The notes beneath the pieces are model-generated. The model was not told the origin of the DNA and searched no databases. It saw only the letters and a list, made by a program, of their open reading frames with translations. This document shows, in pieces, positions 26,285-35,429 of a stretch of DNA of 64,000 nt. Source of the stretch: Moellerella wisconsensis ATCC 35017 (lineage in GTDB: Bacteria; Pseudomonadota; Gammaproteobacteria; Enterobacterales; Enterobacteriaceae); the NCBI RefSeq assembly GCF_001294465.1, contig NZ_LGAA01000014.1:1-64000 (forward strand), given 5' to 3'. Each line of letters starts with the position of its first letter. Positions within the stretch are counted from its first letter, which is position 1. A program made the position numbers and the translations under genes.

Positions 26285-28387
26285 TTACCAACGGTATTTG
26301 GCGTTCAATAATACGGAGCGCGATTGACCAAAATAGCAATAGTAATCGCAAGCAGAGACATAGTCTTTGTCCAGAATATTATTGATATTTAATTGCATTT
26401 GCCAGTGTTTATTCAGCTCATAGGTGGCGGCCATATCCCACAAGGTGGCACTAGGAACGGTCAGATTGCTGCTAGCCGGATTATCTTTGGAGGCGCCTAA
26501 ATAGCGCACGCCAGTCCCCAAGGTTAAGCTTTGTTGTTCGGTCAGCGGTAACTTATAACTGGCCCAAACTGAGGCCATGTTTTTAGGAATTAACGCCGCC
26601 TGTTTATGGCCTTTTCCGCCACTATTATCGGTACGGGCATCGGTATAGGTATAATTAGCTTTAAGATTTAGCTGTTCAGTCAGTTGTACGGCACTTTCAA
26701 TTTCAATCCCTGAGGAAGTAACTTCGCCTGTTTGGGTGGCGATTGAGGTTTTCGGATTCGTGACTAAGGCATTCTTTTGGGTAATATCAAACCAGGCAAT
26801 ATTGAAATAACCGTCGATAAAGTGAGGGGTGTATTTTACGCCGAGTTCAATTTGATCGCCTTTCAGCGGCTTATAAATTTGCTGCGTCGCCGGATCAATG
26901 GTGCTCATCACTTCGAAAGATTGGGAATAATTGGCGTAAGGCGAGAGCCCGTTATCGGCCAAATACATTACTCCACTATTTAGGCTCACTTCGCCGTCGT
27001 TGCGTGAACGATTATTATTTAGCTGGTGGGTTTTATTTTCGGTTTTAACCCAATCATAGCGTAAACCGGCAACGCCAACCCATTGGCTATCAAATTTTAA
27101 TTGATACTGGGAGTAGAGGCTAGCTTGCGTTTTATCAATGGTACGATTGATATTTTTGGCCGGATCTAATGGGGTGTATTGGCCATAAATAGGGTGCCAT
27201 GGATTAATCGGAGCAAAGCTGTAGCTATCTTGTTCATCGCCTTTGGTACGGTGGTATTGCAGCTCGACTCCGGCCAATAAGGTATGCTCTAGTCGTTCAG
27301 TATCCCATTCACCGACCAGATTATTATCCAAAGAAACACTTTGGTTATTACCCTCGCGGAATACGACCCCTCGATTAAGCTCGGTGGCGGTGATGTCGGC
27401 GTTAGGGAAGGCGTAAACACTGCGCAGTGTGAGGTCGTTGTAGCCATAATTTAACCGTTGTGCATAGCGCCACTCGGAATTAAGTTCATGTTCCAGCAAG
27501 TACCCTACAGACAGCTGGGTACGTCGATATTTATCGTAGCTGGGCTCCCCCAAGTTCGTGGACGGTTTTATTTTACCCAATGGCGAGTTAATTAGAGTGC
27601 CTGCCGCCGGGAAAAACGGATTGGTCGGCGTGCCATTGTCATGCAGATAACTGGCCATCAAGGTCAAATTAGTGGCTTCTGACAGTGGAATTTGTACGCT
27701 TGGGGCTAAATATACCCGTTTATTGTCGGTACCGGACAACTCGCCATCGGCTTCCTTGACGACGCCGACTAAACGGTAGCGGATTGGATCGCTACTGTCG
27801 GTCTGATCGGCGAAATCAAAACCGAGGGCACGTTGGTTATTATTACCAAATTCAACAAAGACTTCATTTTGTGGGGTGAGACGTGGTTTTTTTTGTACTA
27901 CATTGACCGCACCGCCGGGAGCGGATTCGCCAAATAAAATCGCCGAAGCGCCTTTTACCACTTCGATGCTTTCGAAGCCGTAAGGTTCTAATAACCAAGT
28001 GTAATATCCGTCCCGGAATAATCGGCTGTTATCTAAATAGGTGGCCGCGTCAAAACCGCGCACTTTAAACCAGTCGGTATCATTATCCGCCCCGTAAGGT
28101 TGCGAGACGACACCTGAGGTATAACGTAGCGCTTCATCTAATTTTTGCGGGGCATGGGTCTCTAATTGTTGCTGCGAAATCACTGAGACCGACCGAGGCG
28201 TTTCCTGCAGATCTGTATTGACCTTAAGCGCTTGGGCGCTGACAACAATCGCTTCAGGATCTTTGTCTGACGGACTGGATTCGGCCAAGACGACAGGCGA
28301 GAATAAACCGAGATATACCGCTGAATTTAAACATAAAAGTTTGCGCAAGGTGAAATGTGTGATCTTTTCCACTGAAAATTCCATCAA
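26285..28387 (-). CDS. TonB-dependent hydroxamate siderophore receptor
   Basis: The 700-residue outer-membrane receptor has a signal peptide ending VVLAESS near residue 36, a TonB-box-like stretch (EAIVVSA), a plug with QQQLETHAPQKLDEALRYTSGV and VEVVKGASAILFGESAPGGAVNVVQKKP-type blocks, and a 22-strand barrel ending KYRW with a C-terminal aromatic. Plug details and the following fhuC-D-B genes point to a ferrichrome- or ferrioxamine-type substrate (FhuA/FoxA group). A Fur-like site lies just upstream. The start MMEFSV has two possible ATG codons. A CDYYCYFG pair of cysteines near the end matches FhuA-group receptors. Confidence 0.92.
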   Translation of the reverse strand: MMEFSVEKITHFTLRKLLCLNSAVYLGLFSPVVLAESSPSDKDPEAIVVSAQALKVNTDLQETPRSVSVISQQQLETHAPQKLDEALRYTSGVVSQPYGADNDTDWFKVRGFDAATYLDNSRLFRDGYYTWLLEPYGFESIEVVKGASAILFGESAPGGAVNVVQKKPRLTPQNEVFVEFGNNNQRALGFDFADQTDSSDPIRYRLVGVVKEADGELSGTDNKRVYLAPSVQIPLSEATNLTLMASYLHDNGTPTNPFFPAAGTLINSPLGKIKPSTNLGEPSYDKYRRTQLSVGYLLEHELNSEWRYAQRLNYGYNDLTLRSVYAFPNADITATELNRGVVFREGNNQSVSLDNNLVGEWDTERLEHTLLAGVELQYHRTKGDEQDSYSFAPINPWHPIYGQYTPLDPAKNINRTIDKTQASLYSQYQLKFDSQWVGVAGLRYDWVKTENKTHQLNNNRSRNDGEVSLNSGVMYLADNGLSPYANYSQSFEVMSTIDPATQQIYKPLKGDQIELGVKYTPHFIDGYFNIAWFDITQKNALVTNPKTSIATQTGEVTSSGIEIESAVQLTEQLNLKANYTYTDARTDNSGGKGHKQAALIPKNMASVWASYKLPLTEQQSLTLGTGVRYLGASKDNPASSNLTVPSATLWDMAATYELNKHWQMQLNINNILDKDYVSACDYYCYFGQSRSVLLNAKYRW

Positions 28388-28438
28388 TCTAAATGATAAC
28401 TGTAATTACTATTATTACCAATTGTAATTTTTGATGAA

Positions 28439-28456
28439 ATAAAAATTATCGTTATT
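28439..28456. promoter_or_regulatory. Fur box upstream of the siderophore receptor
   Basis: On the minus strand AATAACGATAATTTTTAT agrees with the 19-bp Fur consensus GATAATGATAATCATTATC at about 14 of 18 positions. It lies about 50 bp before the start at 28387. A weaker match is at 28394-28412. Iron repression of receptor-fhuCDB is the expected outcome. Confidence 0.7.
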
Positions 28457-28766
28457 CAGCATTAATTCGCTTAACACCAGCCAGTTATAAAATTCTGTTG
28501 ATAATAAAAATTAAAATTTATTGTTATTTTAAAACAGCTTAGATTTGATAATTAATTGGATTTGACTTAAATCGCGAGGTGAATTAAGCACAGAATAATT
28601 TGTTAGCAATTGTTTCAGTGCAAATAAACTTCGCTATTGGGGAGGATTACCGAGTTTTATTTCGCCGAAGCCAGAGCTCTCCTTGGCGCGAACGGGAATG
28701 CCAAGGAGAGCTTAAGGGAAGCGAACCCACCGCCAACAACCAAGTAAGGCGCGCCAAGACTAACGA
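28457..28766. other. non-coding with a long inverted repeat
   Basis: AGCTCTCCTTGGC (28675-28687) and GCCAAGGAGAGCT (28700-28712) form a perfect 13-bp stem with a 12-nt loop. There is no T run on either side, so it may protect the 3' end of the namZ mRNA or slow polymerase. Nothing else is seen. Confidence 0.6.
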
Positions 28767-30098
28767 TTAATCATACAGGCGATATTTTTGGCGTATTTTA
28801 AGATAGTTATCGATACCTGGCTGCCAGCTGTTTTCAATTAACTCAATGGTTTGTTGCTCTGATAATCCGCGTTGTGTGGCGGTTTCCAGTAACGGAATTA
28901 ATTGGTCATTACCAAGCACTTTGGCCAGCCAAGAGGGGCGGATCACAAAACAGTTATTTTGATAGTCCAAATAATTAGCTTCATTAGATTTATCAATCAC
29001 TAACGGATAGCCAAGGCGGTGAAATTTAAACCACCAATTGACAAAATAGCCAATAGTTGGCGCTAAGTTTTGCTTCGATTGCGCGGTTATTCTTTCACCG
29101 TAAACCCTATTTCCCGCTTGTGGCCAGCCATAATTAGCTTGATTTGGCTCTACGGTATAGCGGGTATTAGTAAAAAATTGTGGATCGGAAAAGGCCAATT
29201 GTTCAAAGGGATGGTCGGAGCCACGCCCCATATTTACGCTGGTGGCTTCAAATAATACTAATGATGGATAAAGTGCAATTGATAGATCGCTGCGTAAGTT
29301 CGGTGATGGTCTTTTGGGCAGTCGATAATGGCTATTGCGTGAATAATTAGCCATTTTAATCACTTGTAGATTGTGCGTTGGGAATTGGTATTCTGGCTTA
29401 CCGAAAGCGGCCCAATGAGTATCTTGATAATGGGTTAACCAGCCTTCATTGACGATCATTAAGGCAAATTCGCCGGAGGTTAATCCGTGCACGAGGGGGA
29501 TGGGGTGCATCCCAATGCCGGAAATAAACGCTTCTTCTAATACGGGCCCATAAACGTTATCGCCGAGGGGGTTGGGGCGGTCGAAGACCATCAATTGTTT
29601 ATTATGCTGTTGTAGACTTTCTAGCAAATGATGCATTGATAGGGTGTAAGTGAACGATCTTACGCCGACATCTTGTAAATCATAAATAACGATATCAACA
29701 TCTTGCAGTTGTTCTGCGCTGGGGTGAGCGCGTGAGCGTCCGTTTTCATCTCGTCCGTACAGTGAAATAATCGGTAATCCGCTTTGTGCATCCCGATGGT
29801 CGTTATCCCCAAAGCCGGCATCTTCATTGCCGCGAATACCATGTTCAACCGAGAACAGTTGGGTAATTTTGAATTGGTATTTATCTTGCAGCGCTAATAG
29901 TTTATCCAGTGTGTGCGTTCCGTCGCTGGCGACCGAACTTTGATTCACCATTAATGCCACTTTTTTGTTTTTTAGTAATGGTCCATAAATAGCGTCTCGA
30001 TCGACGCCTAATTGTAACTGTTCTGCCGGCAATGGGGCGGCCAGAGTGGTTGGGCTTAAACCGAGTAAAGTTAAAAATACCATGATGATCTTTGTCAT
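28767..30098 (-). CDS. namZ: exported exo-beta-N-acetylmuramidase, NamZ type (DUF1343)
   Basis: The 443-residue protein has a signal peptide (MTKIIMVFLTLLGLSPTTLA). The DUF1343 core shows VALMVNQSSVASDGTHTLD, FSVEHGIRGNEDAGFGD, VIYDLQDVGVRSFTYTLSM and VFDRPNPLGDNVYGPVLE. NamZ enzymes release N-acetylmuramic acid from the non-reducing end of murein fragments. It is third in a run of exported genes behind an OmpG-like porin and a NagZ-like GH3 enzyme, so action in the periplasm on imported or shed muropeptides is likely. No MurNAc transporter or MurQ gene is seen nearby. Confidence 0.88.
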   Translation of the reverse strand: MTKIIMVFLTLLGLSPTTLAAPLPAEQLQLGVDRDAIYGPLLKNKKVALMVNQSSVASDGTHTLDKLLALQDKYQFKITQLFSVEHGIRGNEDAGFGDNDHRDAQSGLPIISLYGRDENGRSRAHPSAEQLQDVDIVIYDLQDVGVRSFTYTLSMHHLLESLQQHNKQLMVFDRPNPLGDNVYGPVLEEAFISGIGMHPIPLVHGLTSGEFALMIVNEGWLTHYQDTHWAAFGKPEYQFPTHNLQVIKMANYSRNSHYRLPKRPSPNLRSDLSIALYPSLVLFEATSVNMGRGSDHPFEQLAFSDPQFFTNTRYTVEPNQANYGWPQAGNRVYGERITAQSKQNLAPTIGYFVNWWFKFHRLGYPLVIDKSNEANYLDYQNNCFVIRPSWLAKVLGNDQLIPLLETATQRGLSEQQTIELIENSWQPGIDNYLKIRQKYRLYD

Positions 30099-30271
30099 GT
30101 CATGCTCTCTTTGTTTAGGGTAGGCGTCATGATTGTCACGCCTATCGAATATTCTGCGAGAATTCAGTTAAATGGCTGCAATAATATCGGCTGGATTATT
30201 ATCAATCCACCTAAGCCAAGCTAAGCAGATAAGCCAAGCCGGGTAAGCCAAGCCAGTTTAAATCCGCCAGA

Positions 30272-31381
30272 TTAAAAGGTGTGGCGTAATTCCAGTGCCC
30301 AAAACCAGAAATTATTCTTTTCTTGGCTCCCTTGGGTCCAAGTGACTTCCGGACGGTAGTAAACATCCCAGAAAACCGAGGTATTTTGACTGATAGGATA
30401 CAGTAATTGGAGTCCATAACGACTGCGGTCTTTTTGTTTATATAAAGCTTGGTGATTGTCAGAATCGCGAAAACTTTGTTGGCCTTTGGTCAGCGCATAG
30501 CGGGTATATGGCATCACGGTTAATCCATTATCAAAGCGATAGCGATAAAGTGCCCATAAGAAATGCTCTTTATTATGCAGCGTATTAACCAGATTTTCGT
30601 CAATATACAAATAATTTACCCACAGGGAACTTTTACTATTAAAGGTATAGGTGGCGCCAATAAAATGTTCGTTAATCGAACTCCAATCGCGTTTATATAC
30701 CCCATATTCCCCTTTAGCTCGGGCATAATCTAATTTGCGATCAATAAAGCGGAACGATAAGCTGGCATTTAAATTAATATTATCTGAGTATTTATAATTA
30801 AATTGAGGTCGTATCCATATTTCATGTCGTTCTTCCCCTTTTCTAATATCGCCTTTATAGGCGGGATCAGAGAGCGCCGGGTTATTAATCGACGGATAAT
30901 GCCAATTATCATTACGGTAACCTAAACGGAGTTTAAAATTCCCCGGTTGGTTATGGTAGTTAAATGGAAAGGTGCGGGTCGCGCCTAATTGCCAGCGGGT
31001 TCGGTTATATTCAGAATTGTTATCTAAATAAGTTTTTAGAATTTGAACATCATACATCCATAGTGATTCATCTTGATAAATAAATGCACCAATATAGGGG
31101 GAGGTCGCCATGCTGCCTTTTAGAAATGTCCAGTTATCATCACTGTCAATTTCTTGCTCTGTGCCTACATACGCTTCTACATGCCATTTTTTCTCCTTAG
31201 GCATGGCTTCTAATTGGGCTTTCTTTTGTTCAAGTTGTTGGATTTTTTGATTGAGTCGATTAATTTCTTGTTGGTAATCGGTACTAAATTCATCCTCTAA
31301 TTCTTCTGCACTCGCTGAACTTAGGCAACTCAAAGACAACGCAACTATCCCTGCCAATAAATAATGTTTATTTCGCATCAT
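30272..31381 (-). CDS. OmpG-like monomeric porin
   Basis: The 369-residue protein has a signal peptide ending SASAEE, a coiled-coil stretch of about 25 residues (EINRLNQKIQQLEQKKAQLE), then a beta-barrel with alternating aromatic strands and the C-terminal end LELRHTF (Phe). Barrel style and length of about 300 residues match the OmpG family of 14-strand porins for oligosaccharides. The N-terminal coiled coil is an addition not found in E. coli OmpG and could reach the peptidoglycan or form trimers. It lies between nagZ and namZ, so it probably admits murein-derived or chitin-like glycans. Confidence 0.8.
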   Translation of the reverse strand: MMRNKHYLLAGIVALSLSCLSSASAEELEDEFSTDYQQEINRLNQKIQQLEQKKAQLEAMPKEKKWHVEAYVGTEQEIDSDDNWTFLKGSMATSPYIGAFIYQDESLWMYDVQILKTYLDNNSEYNRTRWQLGATRTFPFNYHNQPGNFKLRLGYRNDNWHYPSINNPALSDPAYKGDIRKGEERHEIWIRPQFNYKYSDNINLNASLSFRFIDRKLDYARAKGEYGVYKRDWSSINEHFIGATYTFNSKSSLWVNYLYIDENLVNTLHNKEHFLWALYRYRFDNGLTVMPYTRYALTKGQQSFRDSDNHQALYKQKDRSRYGLQLLYPISQNTSVFWDVYYRPEVTWTQGSQEKNNFWFWALELRHTF

Positions 31382-31549
31382 AGATACTCGGTGAGTTTAT
31401 TAACTGCCGTTTTAATAACGGCAGTTAATAAATAGAGTTAAAAGTAGACGTTAAAATAAAATTTAATAAATAAAGTTAAAATTAAACGCTAATAAATAGA
31501 ATTAATTATTTGCATTAATAATTAGTACTTAATAACTGGTATTTAATAC

Positions 31550-33412
31550 TTAATAAGACAGTCCATGACCAAACGGATAGAGTATTTGTTGATTATCTGG
31601 CGTTTTTATATCGACAGGTAATTTCCCGCGTGGGGAATTAATCACTCCAGAGACAGGCGTAGAAAATAAGCTGTTTAATCCTCGGTTAATATTCGTTTCT
31701 AGACTGTTTCTGACATTATTCGTGACATCAAAACCGGTAATACCATAAATCGCAATATTGGCTTTCACATTTTTTAAGTACGCAATATCGTAAGGATTTC
31801 GGCTCGAAATAACCACCAACGGGATGGCTTTCTGATTAGCGACATCAATGATTTTCTGGGCATTTTTAGGCTGTTCAGTCAGATTATAGGTCACTAGAAT
31901 AATAAAATCTTGCCCTTCAATGGCCTGCTCTATTTGTGATCCAGTGAGGTCGTCATTCATCATTTTAACCACCTGATCGCGGCTATTAATTGTCACCTGA
32001 TGATCGGCGGCGATGTTATTTAATTGCTGTTTAATCAGTTCATTTCTTGGTTGTTCGTCAGAAAAAATAACGAAGTTATTATTTTTAGCTAAGGTGTAGG
32101 GTAAAATGTGCTGATTTTCAATTAATGTTATCGCGTGATCGGAGACGGTGTTTTCCAGATCTTTATTTTCTTTAGAGGCCACAATATGGCTGGCAATTTG
32201 AACATCTTTAGCCTCAGCAGAAATTCGATAAGCTAATTTTTTTTGTACAATTCGTTCAGCAGATTGATTAATTCGCTGATTTAACTCCCTGTTATTGGCG
32301 GCTTGATGTTTTAAATAAGCATATAAATCATCTAATTTAGCCGTGCTTTGGGGATTGGATATTTCTAATGGCATTAAAATAATATCGTTTCCGGCTAATA
32401 TCGCCTGTTCAATCGCCCAATGGCTGGAAAAGTTCTTACTAATCGCGCCCATATCCATAGCGTCAGTAATAATCAACCCATCATAGTGTAGTTCGTCACG
32501 CAGAATATCGGTTAAAATAGGTTTGGATAAGGTGGCGGGAACCCCTATTTCTTCACCGGTGAGTGAGGTGATTTTTTGCTGGTCTAAGGCGGGAACCACC
32601 ACATGCGCCGTCATAATCGCATCGGTCGCCTTCATGGTATTTATAAACGGTTTTAATTCAATATTACGCCAAGTGGCTTGATCAATATTAATGGTCGGGA
32701 GCGCAAAATGAGTATCTGAAGAGACATTGCCATGACCGGGAAAATGTTTTACCGCGCTCATTACCTGATATTGGTGGATCCCCTGAATATAGCTATTGGC
32801 TAATTGCTGCACCAACTCTGGGCGATCTGAATAAGAACGCACGCCAATTACTGGATTATTTTGGTTATTATTTACATCAACCACCGGGCCAAAATTAAAG
32901 TTAAAGCCTAAGTTTGATAATTCTTTGCCGTGAATGCGACCGGTTAATTCAGCCAATTCCGTGGAGCGTGTCGCGCCCAGTGCCATATTCCCTGGCATTT
33001 CAGTACCTTCACGTAAACGGGTTACATAGCCGCCTTCTTGGTCGGTACTAATAAATAATGGCAAGTTGCTTCGAGCTTGTTGAAAGGCATTAATTAATTT
33101 CACGGTTTGCGGAGTATTAATTAAGTTTTCACGAAATAAAATCACCGAGCCTAAATGATATTGATGAATAATTGCCGCAATCTCAGGATTAAATTCAGTC
33201 AGAGGGGTTTTGTTTGGTTGGTCAGCCGCTTGCCAATAACGAAAATCCAGCATCAATATTTGACCTAATTTTTCTTCCAAAGTCATTTGTTCAACCAGTT
33301 GTTTTGCCGAACTTTCTGGTTGCTGCCAATAGTGGGCTAATTGTGCGTTAGAAATAATATCTGCGTGACTCAAGCCGCTAAAAATCATCAGAGCGCATAA
33401 TGTTTTCTTCAT
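31550..33412 (-). CDS. exported GH3 beta-N-acetylglucosaminidase, two-domain NagZ type
   Basis: The start at 33412 gives a good signal peptide (MKKTLCALMIFSGLSHA) with AAAGGA upstream; the frame is open further but that extension has no signal. The TIM barrel has FISTDQEGGYVTRL, the NagZ loop KHFPGHGNVSSDTHFALP with the catalytic His and Asp, and the nucleophile in LIITDAMDMGA. A C-terminal alpha/beta sandwich ends YPFGHGLSY. Length (620) matches the secreted Bacillus NagZ and not the 340-residue cytosolic enterobacterial NagZ. It should remove GlcNAc from murein fragments so that NamZ can then release MurNAc. It is the first gene of the operon. Confidence 0.88.
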   Translation of the reverse strand: MKKTLCALMIFSGLSHADIISNAQLAHYWQQPESSAKQLVEQMTLEEKLGQILMLDFRYWQAADQPNKTPLTEFNPEIAAIIHQYHLGSVILFRENLINTPQTVKLINAFQQARSNLPLFISTDQEGGYVTRLREGTEMPGNMALGATRSTELAELTGRIHGKELSNLGFNFNFGPVVDVNNNQNNPVIGVRSYSDRPELVQQLANSYIQGIHQYQVMSAVKHFPGHGNVSSDTHFALPTINIDQATWRNIELKPFINTMKATDAIMTAHVVVPALDQQKITSLTGEEIGVPATLSKPILTDILRDELHYDGLIITDAMDMGAISKNFSSHWAIEQAILAGNDIILMPLEISNPQSTAKLDDLYAYLKHQAANNRELNQRINQSAERIVQKKLAYRISAEAKDVQIASHIVASKENKDLENTVSDHAITLIENQHILPYTLAKNNNFVIFSDEQPRNELIKQQLNNIAADHQVTINSRDQVVKMMNDDLTGSQIEQAIEGQDFIILVTYNLTEQPKNAQKIIDVANQKAIPLVVISSRNPYDIAYLKNVKANIAIYGITGFDVTNNVRNSLETNINRGLNSLFSTPVSGVINSPRGKLPVDIKTPDNQQILYPFGHGLSY

Positions 33413-33909
33413 GGGGTGATTTCCTTTGAACCAGTAAGGTTGCTGTGAGCACTTAATTTTCACAGGATAATAAGTAATAGCGCCTATTTTATATGTGATG
33501 AAAATCGCATTAAAGCGATTCTAATTAATCCTATAATAGGAATATTTAGCATAAATTTTTATGCCATTAAATAGATAAGCTAATGTTTAACCAAATAATA
33601 TTTACAGGAATATTTAATTTGTATTAATGAATAATTAGAATAAATAATCTAAATAAATAGTGATAATAAATATTATTAGATCAGTTAAAACATTATCTAA
33701 TAGTTATTATCAAGAATAGAGAATAGAGAATAATAATTAAACGTAACCCATAAATAGAGTGAAAAGCTTAATAGTCAATCAGCTTAAAATATTATTATCC
33801 GAATAACTTAATTAATCGTTAATTCTATTTAAGCGGATATTTAGTCGTATATATCAGTCAGGTATTGGTTAAACCGCGACTGTCATTTACATTGTGTATT
33901 TGCCTTTCA
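33413..33909. other. AT-rich promoter region of the nagZ-like operon
   Basis: No gene is seen. The DNA is AT-rich with short repeats (AATAGAGAATAGAGAATAAT near 33713-33735). The operon's promoter must lie here, but no operator can be named. Confidence 0.5.
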
Positions 33910-34187
33910 TTAAATGTGTTCGTCTAGGCGCTCACCGAACTCAATAATAAAACGGCTCATTGCTTGTTTCCAGTTTTGACTGGGCATGCGCCATTTTTTA
34001 GAGGCTGATTCAATCGCCAAGTAAGTGACTTGATGAACAGAATCATCAGTCGGGAACACCTTACGTTTCTTAATGGCATAACGAATAACACTATTTAGCG
34101 ATTCGATAGCATTAGTTGTGTAAATTGCTTTGCGAATATCATCAGGATACGCGAAGAATGTATTTAAGTTTTCCCAATGCGTGTACC
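33910..34187 (-). pseudogene. IS256-family transposase, C-terminal fragment
   Basis: Minus-strand translation ends FIIEFGERLDEHI-stop at 33910 and contains NTFFAYPDDIRKAIYTTNAI, SLNSVIR and KKRKVFPTDDSVHQ. These are the conserved C-terminal blocks of IS256 (Mutator-like) transposases, with the last catalytic Glu in ESLNSV-like context. It breaks off at 34187, exactly where an IS3-type end begins, so the IS3-type element inserted into it. Only about 90 residues remain. Confidence 0.92.
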
Positions 34188-34215
34188 TGTAAGGGGCAAC
34201 TAAAATTGGAGATTG

Positions 34216-34315
34216 TTTTAGGCTGTTTTTTGTAATTTATGCTCATATTGCGCTGGCGATATATTTCCCAATCTTAAATGTTTTCTTTTTTGATTATAGA
34301 ACAGTACTGATAGAT
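34216..34315 (-). pseudogene. IS3-family OrfB transposase, C-terminal stub
   Basis: Minus-strand translation reads VLFYNQKRKHLRLGNISPAQ, then YEHKLQKTA and a stop 25 bp from the IS tip. FYNxKRxHxxLGxxSPxxYE is the well-known OrfB ending. Upstream homology is lost beyond about 34315. Confidence 0.88.
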
Positions 34316-34795
34316 TGACTAACCAAGGTCAAAAGTTCATTGAGAGCCATCTTCAGCGTTTCCATATTACGGATACTAACTCGCTACTTACACTTGAAAA
34401 TGGCGAAAAAGTCATTCCACCATATGAAACATATTAACTAAGAATCTATCTCAATAGGGCTTTATTCGAGACTGTCCTGATTTTTGTGTAAGTGCTTTTT
34501 TTAGATTATCTTATTGATTAAACTAAAGAAGGTACTTTAAGTCAAAACATCCCAAGATCTTCGTCTGTTATGCCAAGCTCCGCAGCCAGTCTGTTTAGCA
34601 AAAGGTTAACTTAGCCGTTATTGATGCTTCCTTCTGCTTCAAGCTCTTTGAAGATACAGGTGTGAAAGTAAAAGTCTTTACAATAGGTAAAGTGTAATGT
34701 ATTGTTGCGTAATGTAATCAATTGTCGCAATGATTATCTACGACCTATTACATATTAAAGATTGATTGAGCTGATCGGCTAGAGGACAAAAATAT
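34316..34795. other. remnant sequence before the toxin-antitoxin genes
   Basis: No intact gene is seen. Plus-strand 34340-34438 has a short open piece (ESHLQRFHITDTNS, ending PPYETY-stop) that looks like a gene end but is not recognised. At 34468-34495, GACTGTCCTGATTTTTGTG resembles an IS256-family terminal repeat. The TA promoter should lie just before 34796. Confidence 0.5.
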
Positions 34796-35026
34796 ATGGC
34801 AATTTCCGTAAGATTAGATGAAGACTTCGTGTCTAACGCTAAGGTTCATGCGGAGGCAAAAAGCAGATCTGTGCCTAAACAAATTGAACATTGGGCTAAA
34901 ATTGGGCGTATAGCCGAGGATAACCCTGATCTGCCATACAGCTTTATCGAAGAACTTTTATTAGCGCAAGCAGAGGTCGGGAACAATAAGGTTACTCGAT
35001 ATGTCCGAACCACAAAACGAGATTGA
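34796..35026 (+). CDS. ParD-like antitoxin
   Basis: The 76-residue protein starts MAISVRLDEDFVSNAKVHAE, a ribbon-helix-helix start, then SRSVPKQIEHWAKIGRIAEDNPDL. It matches the short ParD-like family found in front of RelE/ParE toxins. The RHH fold would bind its own promoter, and the C-terminal tail would bind the toxin. It overlaps the toxin gene by 26 bases. AGAGGA lies ten bases before the ATG. Confidence 0.85.
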   Translation: MAISVRLDEDFVSNAKVHAEAKSRSVPKQIEHWAKIGRIAEDNPDLPYSFIEELLLAQAEVGNNKVTRYVRTTKRD

Positions 35027-35327
35027 CGTTTATCAATCAGCTAGATTTGAAAAGGCAATGAAAAAGCTGTCTAGTTTTAATGTAAAAGTAGTTGAAAATG
35101 AAATTGATCGGATTATCGAAAACCCATTAATCGGTGAGTTAAAGAAAGGTGATTTAGCTCACATGAGAGTACACAAGTTTAGACTAAATGAGTTAATAGT
35201 TTTGTTAGGTTATTCATGGGGTTCAGATAAACTTGAGTTGTACCTTCTTCATATAGGTTCTCATGATAACTTCTATGAAGCACAAAAGAGGCAACGAAAA
35301 GCCGATTTGAAGATGATTAGATTGTAA
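35001..35327 (+). CDS. RelE/ParE-superfamily toxin
   Basis: The 108-residue basic protein has YQSARFEKAMKKLS at the start, VVENEIDRIIENPLIGELKKGDL in the middle and VHKFRLNELIVLLGYSW followed by LHIGSHDNFYEA near the end. That order (helical hairpin, then beta-sheet with a conserved R/K on the KFR strand and an HxxFY-like ending) is typical of RelE-like mRNA interferases. The overlap with the antitoxin frame and their order fit a type II pair. The stop codon is part of the inverted repeat at 35324. Its target is not known. Confidence 0.85.
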   Translation: MSEPQNEIDVYQSARFEKAMKKLSSFNVKVVENEIDRIIENPLIGELKKGDLAHMRVHKFRLNELIVLLGYSWGSDKLELYLLHIGSHDNFYEAQKRQRKADLKMIRL

Positions 35328-35367
35328 GGGTCAACTAAAATAATCTCCAATTTTAGTTGACCCTTAC
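35324..35367. repeat. perfect 18-bp inverted repeat at the TA end
   Basis: GTAAGGGTCAACTAAAAT (35324-35341) and its exact complement (35350-35367) are separated by 8 bases. The arms are copies of the IS3-type tip, facing outward. It may serve as a terminator for the toxin and may be a collapsed mini-element. Confidence 0.9.
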
Positions 35368-35429
35368 CGTCGAGCCGAAACAAATGATCTGCTTTAATAA
35401 AACAGTCTTGCCTGCACTGAGCTTAAAAA

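Larger units (their letters stand above)
34188..35367. mobile_element. IS3-type ends enclosing a toxin-antitoxin module
   Basis: The left end (34188-34214) starts TGTAAGGGGCAACTAAAATT and continues GGAGATT. Its near-perfect inverted copy lies at 35342-35367 (one mismatch in 26). Between them are a stub of transposase OrfB and the TA genes, with the rest of the transposase gone. A third copy of the first 18 bases, in direct orientation, starts at 35324. So the TA pair sits where transposase genes should be. Mobilisation in trans is possible. An alternative is three independent insertion scars. Confidence 0.7.
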
